The notes under the pieces were generated by a model. That model searched no databases and was not told the origin of the DNA. It saw only the letters and a program-made list of their open reading frames with translations. The position numbers and the translations under genes are program-made. A stretch of DNA of 26,302 nucleotides from a virus. Below are positions 20,203 through 26,302 of the stretch, piece after piece. How positions within the stretch are numbered: the first letter of the stretch is position 1; each line of letters starts with the position of its first letter. The stretch covers positions 1 to 26,302 of IMG/VR virus record IMGVR_UViG_3300041016_000436. One strand, 5' to 3'.

Positions 20203-21177
20203 ATGTCTGTGATGATAAACTCCGTAAGAAACACTGTAATAGCTGTATTAAATAAAAATAACTATGGGTATATTTCCCCATCTGATTTTAATTTATATGC
20301 TCAACAGGCGCAGTTAGAATTGTTCATGAAGTATTTCTCTGATTATAATTCAATTATAAACAAGGAGAATGCTAGAATGTCAGGGACAGATTATGCTGAC
20401 TTTGGCAAGTCATACTCTGAGCAAATGGAAGAGTTCATTGTAACAAATCTATTAACAAATACATCAGTAACAAGTACGCTTTCAAATATATATTATCTAC
20501 CATCTTTAGTTACAACAGGGGATGAAGATTATATGATAAGTAAAATACTATGCTACTCAAAGATACTTGCTAGTGGTGTAAATACTTCGGTAACTGCACT
20601 TCAGTTAGTAGACTCTTCAGCTAGTTTTATATTAGCAGGGGTTTCAATTGGAGATATAGTTGTAAACACTTCTGTCTCCCCAACTGTAACGGCTACGGTA
20701 ACATCTGTATCTCCTATAGCATTAGGTCTTTCAGTAAACATATTTACATTAACACCTCAGTCATATAAAGTTTTTGATTCTTCGGTTCAAAATGAAGCAG
20801 AAAAAGTTTCGGCAGGAAAGATAACATTACTAAACATGTCATCTATTACGTCTCCATCGGTAAACTATCCTGCATATACACAAACAAGTGATACGATAGC
20901 TGTGTATCCGTCAAGTATTATAAACTTGCCATTACAAGTTCAAGCCACTTATTTTAGGTATCCTAAGAACCCAAAGTGGACGTATATATCATTAGCAAAT
21001 GGTGAGCCTGTGTTTGACCAATCTCAACCTGACTATCAAGATTTTGAAGTAGGATTCCAAAATGAAGTAGGATTAATTATTAAGATACTTGAGTACTGTG
21101 GAATAACAATTAGAGAGGGTCAAGTATATCAATTTGCCAAGCAGGAAGAGACCGAAAACAATGCACAAATACCATAA
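20203..21177 (+). CDS. Head-tail connector ring protein (crAss-like)
   Basis: 324 aa. The start, INSVRNTVIAVLNKNNYGYI, then SPSDFNLYAQQAQLELFMKY, is the typical opening of a crAss-like ring/adaptor protein, and the end RYPKNPKWTYISLANGEPVF, then DYQDFEVGFQNEVGLIIKIL and YCGITIREGQVYQF, is equally typical. Between them, residues about 135-192, lies a small beta domain like that of the protein at 6501. An ATG nine bases downstream (MINSVRN) is an alternative start that fits the usual beginning of the family. Ring proteins stack below the portal. The exact ring cannot be assigned from sequence alone. Confidence 0.8.
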   Translation: MSVMINSVRNTVIAVLNKNNYGYISPSDFNLYAQQAQLELFMKYFSDYNSIINKENARMSGTDYADFGKSYSEQMEEFIVTNLLTNTSVTSTLSNIYYLPSLVTTGDEDYMISKILCYSKILASGVNTSVTALQLVDSSASFILAGVSIGDIVVNTSVSPTVTATVTSVSPIALGLSVNIFTLTPQSYKVFDSSVQNEAEKVSAGKITLLNMSSITSPSVNYPAYTQTSDTIAVYPSSIINLPLQVQATYFRYPKNPKWTYISLANGEPVFDQSQPDYQDFEVGFQNEVGLIIKILEYCGITIREGQVYQFAKQEETENNAQIP

Positions 21178-21180
21178 AAA

Positions 21181-22104
21181 ATGACATATATATCACAATA
21201 CGAATATTATGAGAATAATGGTAATAACCCTGAAGACTTAAATTGGGGGTCTTATCAGTATGTTAGTTTAGCTGATGTTGTAACTAATTTTCTTTTAATG
21301 TACTCGGGAAACCACTCATTAGTAAATAACGAGGAGAGGTATAAGATATTATTCCACGCAAAGCGTGCTGTTCAAGAGCTTAACTACGATGCGTTTAAAG
21401 AGATAAAAGTTTTAGAACTAAATGTCCCACATACATTACGATATATCTTGCCATCAGATTATGTAAATTGGGTAAGAATATCGGTATATGAGAATGGTGT
21501 TCTAAGACCATTAAGTGAAAACATACAGACATTATCTTCAGGAGCATACCTTCAAGATAACCTTTCAAATATATTGTTTGACCAAAATGGAAACGCTTTG
21601 TCTCCTCAGAACTCAGCTATAGATTATGATAGAATTACAGGAACAAAAAAATCAATCTATCTAAACAAAGGAAACCAATTTGATAATCAATCAGGATATA
21701 ATGTAGATGGTTTTTGGTATTTTGATTATGCAATTGGAACTAGATATGGATTGAATACCGAGACAGCAAATGCTAACCCTACATTTAATGTAGATAAAAA
21801 GGCAGGTGTGATTAATTTTGATTCAGGAATGTCGGAGCGATTATGTATTCTTGAATATGTTTCAGATGGTATGGAGAATGGAGACAATTCTCTAATAACA
21901 ATAAATAAGTTATTTGAGGCTTATATTTATGCTTATATAAAATATGAAGTTTTAAACGCTAAGTTTGGTGTACAAGAATATGTTATTCAAAGAGCTAAAA
22001 AAGATAAACAAGCATTATTAAGAAATGCCAAGATAAGAATAAGCAATATACATCCGGGAAGACTCTTAATGAACTTAAGGGGCTTAGATAAAATATTAAA
22101 ATAG
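21181..22104 (+). CDS. Tail tube / second ring protein (P22 gp4/T7 gp11-like role)
   Basis: 307 aa. Motifs: YQYVSLADVVTNFLLMYSGN, YKILFHAKRAVQELNYDAFK, LRYILPSDYVNWVRISVYEN, then LFDQNGNALSP, the region RYGLNTETANANPTFNVDKK, and the end VQEYVIQRAKKDKQALLRNA with KIRISNIHPGRLLMNLRGL. These are recognisable in crAss-like and marine podophage tail proteins that join the portal to the tail nozzle. It is three bases from the ring gene upstream and one base from the tail gene downstream, so the three form one tail operon. The stop is TAG, evidence that TAG is not reassigned. Confidence 0.8.
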   Translation: MTYISQYEYYENNGNNPEDLNWGSYQYVSLADVVTNFLLMYSGNHSLVNNEERYKILFHAKRAVQELNYDAFKEIKVLELNVPHTLRYILPSDYVNWVRISVYENGVLRPLSENIQTLSSGAYLQDNLSNILFDQNGNALSPQNSAIDYDRITGTKKSIYLNKGNQFDNQSGYNVDGFWYFDYAIGTRYGLNTETANANPTFNVDKKAGVINFDSGMSERLCILEYVSDGMENGDNSLITINKLFEAYIYAYIKYEVLNAKFGVQEYVIQRAKKDKQALLRNAKIRISNIHPGRLLMNLRGLDKILK

Positions 22105-22105
22105 T

Positions 22106-25100
22106 ATGCCGAAATTTAGTAGGAATTTTACTGCAGGGAAAATGAACAAAACTTTTGATGAAAGAGTTGTTCCAAATGGCGAGTATATTGACGCTATGAA
22201 CGTGCGTATGGGTTCAACCGAAAACTCTGAATTTGGAGTTATCGAAAACACAAAAGGAAATCTTCCATTAACAGCTTTAAAATTTCTAAATACTCCTTTA
22301 AGCGTAGAAGCAAGATGTATAGGCGCTTATGAAGATGGAGCAATGGAGACATTATATTGGTTTGTACATGATCCAAATTTCCCATTAGGACTAACAGGTA
22401 AGCTTGACTTAATTGTATCTTTTAATATAAACAATTCATTTCTTACTTATCATGTTATTACTATAGATGATGGTGGGAATATAAATACAACTCTAAATTT
22501 TAATCCAAAGTATCTTATTACAGGAGTAAATAAAATAGAGAACTTATTGTTTTTCACGGATAACTACAATGCTCCAAGGACAATAAATGTAACTAGAAAT
22601 TATGCTGTCCCATCAGGGGCCCCATTAACTGATGCAGGTGGTCTAGCAGCAGCATTGCTTCTTGAAGAGTCATTGCTTGTTATTAAAAAACCACCTACTG
22701 AGTCTCCAACGGTACAATTATTAAATACTGTTGGTCAACAAAACTTTTTAGAAGAGAGGTTTATATCATTTGCTTATAGATATTTATATGCCGATGGAGA
22801 GTATTCAGCTACTTCGCAGTGGTCTGATATTGCTTTTGCTCCAAATGGATTTGAGGTAACTGTAGAGGCATACTTAAATGAAGGAATGATAAACTCATTT
22901 AATGCTTGTAATGTAACTTACTATACAGGGAACTCACTTGTTGTTGGTATAGACTTATTGTTTAAGCAATCAGAGAGCAATATAATTAAGATAATTGAAA
23001 AACAAAATAAGCAAGACTTAGGTATACCTGATAATATATATACATCAATAAGCTTTGATAATAGTAAAATATTTACTACTCTTCCCGAGTCTGAGTTGTT
23101 AAGACTATATGACAATGTACCAAGATTTGCTCAGGCACAAACCCTTATGGGTAATAGGCTTATGTATGGTAATTATATTGAAGGATATGACTTAGTGACT
23201 TCACTTGGAAACCCTGTGCAATTTACTTATGAAACAGAACTTGTTCAAGAAGTAATAGGATTTGAAGCATTAGTAACATCAAAACAAACATCAACGTATC
23301 TTATTGATGGCAGTCATACGGTTCCATTTTCAATCTTAAGAATAGACTTTGCTAACTTAGTTCCATATGCATCTAATTTAATATCAGGAGCTTCTATTGG
23401 GATTAATATTGAGTTTTCACATGAAAGTTTTACAGGTAGTCCTTCATTGATAGGAACAACGCCTAATACTTCTGTATCGGCTACATTTTTTTTAACATCA
23501 AATTATAGCAGCCCATATGATTTAGCACAAAGTGTTGAGTTCCAAGATTGGATTGGTACGGTTGCTAATATACTTCCTGTATATGACCCTATCCCTGCTA
23601 ATCCAACATCTTGCGATGGGTATACATTTACTGATAAGTTCAATTGTTTAACACCTACTAATTTAGCTGCAAACTTTGAAAAGAGAGCAGCAGGTATTGA
23701 CGCTGTAGCTGAACCAATAAAAATAATATCAAGTAATCTAAATAGCTATATAGACTTACAGATAGTTGCCACTCAATATGAGGACACTACTAGCCTTGGT
23801 ACTTATGGATATGAATATTATCAGATAACAAATGAAGCCGCTACATTTTCAAAGGTTGGACAAATAAAAAGTTTGCATAGCAATAGAGGATACGAGATAG
23901 GTATAGTTTATATGGATGATTTTCTTCGTTCATCAACAGCTCTTGTTTCAGTTGACAATACCATTTATACCCCTTGTTCTTCCTCGAGCCTTCAAAACAC
24001 AATAAAGGTAACTATACCTATTTCACAAGTAGCTCCATATTGGGCGACTAGATATAAGTTTGTAATAAAGCCTGACCAAGAAGGATATCAAACAATATAC
24101 TCAACATTACTTTATATAGATAGTGCCAATAATAATTTATATTACTTTTTACTTGAGGGAGAAAATCAACAAAAGGTTGAGGTAGGAGATAGGCTTATTG
24201 TAAAAAGGGACTCAAATGGAGCAACACAAGAATGTGTATATACTACTGTTTTAGAAAAGAAATCTCAAGCTTTCCCATTTGCAGGTGTATACATGAGATT
24301 AGAAACTGTTAATTTTTCAGCAATAGTTCCATCTATACCGCCATATGAAGACTCTGATTCTGTTTGTTGTGGAACTCTTAGTCCCGTTGACATATCTTGG
24401 TCTGAGATTGGCGTGCCACCTTATATTGACCTTAATGTTCCTGTAGGTTCGGTAATAGGAATTATGGTTTATACATATAGGCAGGGAGGACTTCTTGGAT
24501 GCGACAAAAATGAGATTAACCCGGCACAGGTGTATGTTTATTTTACCGTAACAAATAATTATAATAATTTAGAAGATTGGTTTGTATTTAATCAAGCTAC
24601 TATTTTATCAGCACTTAGTGCTCTTCCAAGTACAAATATGACTATATCATATCAGGGAGTATCTAATATATCATTTCTTGCCATAAGCGCTATTGCACAG
24701 GCAGGAATAGATAGGAATATAATGAAATTATATATTAATAGAGACCCTGCTGATAATAAGTTAATTTTTATGATAACGGGAACAGACTTTTGTGCTAGTG
24801 GCGCGCCTATTACCACACTTAAATTTAAACTAAATAGAACACCTACTAATCCTGACTTTGTATTTGAGACAGCTCCAATAGATGCTTTGCCTGATGTGTT
24901 CTTTGAGAACAATTTATCGTTTGGGATTACGTCTATTGGAGAGCATGAAGGGAATGTTCAAAATCAAGACTTTTTTATAGGTCAACCTGCAATTATAAAC
25001 ACAGGTTTTTTCAATTGCTTTTCATTTGGAAATGGAGTAGAGAGTTATAAAATTAGAGACTCAATAATTGGTAGAGAGTTTAATCTTGGAGAAAGAGTAA

Positions 25101-26302
25101 CCTCAGTTTCTGCACAAGACTACAAAGAAGCGCATAGGTTCTCAGATATTACTTATAGTGGGATATATAACACTGAGTCAAATCTAAATAAGCTTAATGA
25201 ATTTAATTTAGGTCTTCTAAACTATAAATATTTAGAGTCATCTTTTGGTTATATCTATATATTAGATGGTAGAGAAACTGATGTTTTATGTATCCAAGAA
25301 GATAAGATATCGTATGTATTGGCAGGCAAGAATTTATTGTCAGATGCAGGGGCAGGACGAGCGCTTCTTGCCGTACCTGAAGTGCTGGGTACTCAGATCG
25401 CAAGAACTGAAAAGTTTGGTATAAGCCACAACCCTGAAAGTTATGTTCAATGGGGTGCTGATAGATATTTTACTGATGTAAAAAGAGGTGCTGTTATACA
25501 GCTTCAGGGAGATTCAGCGCAAAGCGATAGGCTACAGGTGGTATCGGAGTTTGGGATGCGAACATGGTTTAGAGATGAATTTATTTATTCACAGACTACG
25601 CAGAAACTTGGCGGATATGACCCGTATATGAATGAATATGTTTTGACTAGTAATGATATTAACATTCCAATAACAACAGAGTGTATCGATTGTGACCAAG
25701 AGAATACATTTTATATAGACAATTCTCTTAACTCAACAGATAGAGAAATAAGTTATTGTCTTAACCTAAATGACTGCGTTGGAATTGGAACTATTACCAT
25801 AGCAACAACATCTATATCTTTAGGAGGAAGTCTTAGCGTATCCGTTACTTATGATGGAACAACAACCTCAACATTAATAACAAGTGTTGGAATAGATACT
25901 GTTAGTTATAATATGAATAACATATCTGTTCTTACCCTTGAAGTTAATATAGTTATATCTGCAGGTACAATAATTGCATTTGATATAAATAATGAGTGCC
26001 AAGAATGCATAAAAATGAAGCTAATTCAAGTAGTGATTACTGATAATAGCGATGCAGGATTTTTTATTCATAATCAATATAATTATACTGATACAACAAT
26101 ACCTTATACCTCTCCACTTCAGAGCAATCAAGTTACATTTGCTTCAGGCACATCGGTTCCACTTGTTTCATACTATAATGCAGCGATAGGATTCCAAGGA
26201 CAGGGTAGTTTCCCTTACCCCGGAGTAGATATGACACTATATACAAATAAAATTGGGTTTGATAACTATGACTTTATTGACCCTCCAAATAGATTTTTAT
26301 GG
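22106..26302 (+). CDS. Long tail nozzle/stabilization protein, 3' partial
   Basis: At least 1399 aa, open from the ATG at 22106 to the right edge with no stop. The start MPKFSRNFTAGKMNKTFDER then VVPNGEYIDAMNVRMGSTEN and FGVIENTKGN is the usual N-terminus of this family. VPRFAQAQTLMGNRLMYGNY (about residues 338-357) follows, with LNEFNLGLLNYKYLESSFGY, LGTQIARTEKFGISHNPESY, VQWGADRYFTDVKRGAVIQL and MRTWFRDEFIYSQTTQKLGG near residues 1029-1170. It probably forms the tail nozzle below the tube and may contact the receptor. The last 200 residues hold Cys pairs (TECIDCD, ECQECI) and Thr/Ser-rich beta sequence. The stop lies outside the window. The role is inferred from homologous phage tails. Confidence 0.87.
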   Translation, partial: MPKFSRNFTAGKMNKTFDERVVPNGEYIDAMNVRMGSTENSEFGVIENTKGNLPLTALKFLNTPLSVEARCIGAYEDGAMETLYWFVHDPNFPLGLTGKLDLIVSFNINNSFLTYHVITIDDGGNINTTLNFNPKYLITGVNKIENLLFFTDNYNAPRTINVTRNYAVPSGAPLTDAGGLAAALLLEESLLVIKKPPTESPTVQLLNTVGQQNFLEERFISFAYRYLYADGEYSATSQWSDIAFAPNGFEVTVEAYLNEGMINSFNACNVTYYTGNSLVVGIDLLFKQSESNIIKIIEKQNKQDLGIPDNIYTSISFDNSKIFTTLPESELLRLYDNVPRFAQAQTLMGNRLMYGNYIEGYDLVTSLGNPVQFTYETELVQEVIGFEALVTSKQTSTYLIDGSHTVPFSILRIDFANLVPYASNLISGASIGINIEFSHESFTGSPSLIGTTPNTSVSATFFLTSNYSSPYDLAQSVEFQDWIGTVANILPVYDPIPANPTSCDGYTFTDKFNCLTPTNLAANFEKRAAGIDAVAEPIKIISSNLNSYIDLQIVATQYEDTTSLGTYGYEYYQITNEAATFSKVGQIKSLHSNRGYEIGIVYMDDFLRSSTALVSVDNTIYTPCSSSSLQNTIKVTIPISQVAPYWATRYKFVIKPDQEGYQTIYSTLLYIDSANNNLYYFLLEGENQQKVEVGDRLIVKRDSNGATQECVYTTVLEKKSQAFPFAGVYMRLETVNFSAIVPSIPPYEDSDSVCCGTLSPVDISWSEIGVPPYIDLNVPVGSVIGIMVYTYRQGGLLGCDKNEINPAQVYVYFTVTNNYNNLEDWFVFNQATILSALSALPSTNMTISYQGVSNISFLAISAIAQAGIDRNIMKLYINRDPADNKLIFMITGTDFCASGAPITTLKFKLNRTPTNPDFVFETAPIDALPDVFFENNLSFGITSIGEHEGNVQNQDFFIGQPAIINTGFFNCFSFGNGVESYKIRDSIIGREFNLGERVTSVSAQDYKEAHRFSDITYSGIYNTESNLNKLNEFNLGLLNYKYLESSFGYIYILDGRETDVLCIQEDKISYVLAGKNLLSDAGAGRALLAVPEVLGTQIARTEKFGISHNPESYVQWGADRYFTDVKRGAVIQLQGDSAQSDRLQVVSEFGMRTWFRDEFIYSQTTQKLGGYDPYMNEYVLTSNDINIPITTECIDCDQENTFYIDNSLNSTDREISYCLNLNDCVGIGTITIATTSISLGGSLSVSVTYDGTTTSTLITSVGIDTVSYNMNNISVLTLEVNIVISAGTIIAFDINNECQECIKMKLIQVVITDNSDAGFFIHNQYNYTDTTIPYTSPLQSNQVTFASGTSVPLVSYYNAAIGFQGQGSFPYPGVDMTLYTNKIGFDNYDFIDPPNRFLW

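Noticed and set aside
1-26302. Stop-codon reassignment as in some crAss-like phages
   Set aside because: TAA, TAG (groES, 3123, 22104) and TGA all end genes at expected family lengths, and no gene needs read-through.
1-26302. tRNA, rRNA, CRISPR array, insertion sequence, integrase or attachment site
   Set aside because: No cloverleaf, regular spaced repeat, transposase or recombinase motif, or terminal repeat was seen; the only repeats are the protein-coding ones in the spike and portal.

Overview
The window looks like a stretch of a tailed phage (or phage-derived contig) with a short-tailed, crAss-like virion module, infecting a member of the Bacteroidota. Three things point there. (1) The ordered block of large terminase, portal, acidic scaffold-like protein, major capsid protein, ring/tail-tube proteins and a very long tail protein has the sequence character of the crAss-like virion module, for example the capsid C-terminal motif HVRYRASEAEDRRYKTW and the tail-protein motifs AQTLMGNRLMYGNY and PESYVQWGADRYFTDVKRG. 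(2) Gaps between genes repeatedly carry TAnnTTTG, the -7 box of Bacteroidota promoters, usually as TAnCTTTGTAA. (3) Genes lack Shine-Dalgarno sequences and start after A-rich leaders, as in that phylum. The DNA is AT-rich and uses TAA, TAG and TGA as ordinary stops. No integrase, tRNA, rRNA, insertion sequence or CRISPR array was seen. These family assignments come from reading the proteins, not from a database search.

Layout. 1-1803: a GroEL-type chaperonin (5' end cut by the window) followed one base later by a GroES-type co-chaperonin. 1798-2241: the only minus-strand gene, a probable winged-helix regulator that overlaps the groES stop. 2257-4726: a promoter and eight small, mostly Lys-rich proteins, including a dockerin/EF-hand-like calcium loop protein, a DUF5872-like protein and a phosphoribosyltransferase-like protein. 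4733-7324: a promoter, a beta-helix spike or fiber with a Cys ladder, four small or capsid-decoration-like proteins and an Ig-like domain protein. 7338-9990: the lysis block, with a two-TM protein, holin, Zn-amidase, two small basic proteins, a lipoprotein with a C-terminal TM (possible one-piece spanin) and an HExxH zincin. 10007-11625: small conserved phage proteins, one of which may be a duplicated GroES-like barrel, and a possible small terminase. 11603-26302: TerL, portal, scaffold, major capsid protein, a terminator, a conserved head-module protein, a small structural protein, a terminator-promoter junction, two ring/tube proteins and the tail protein, which runs off the right edge.

How it works together. 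Nearly every gene after 2257 is one step in making, packaging or releasing virions. Many neighbours share ATGA, TGATG or TAATG junctions, so translation is probably coupled. The eight promoter-like boxes split the block into transcription units, and two hairpin terminators flank the head-to-tail transition, probably to set capsid and tail protein levels. The chaperonin pair plausibly folds the capsid or tail proteins. The most unusual points are the phage chaperonin system with a possible extra GroES-like protein, the candidate unimolecular spanin, a small beta domain shared by two otherwise unrelated virion proteins, and the promoter set without a recognisable -33 element.
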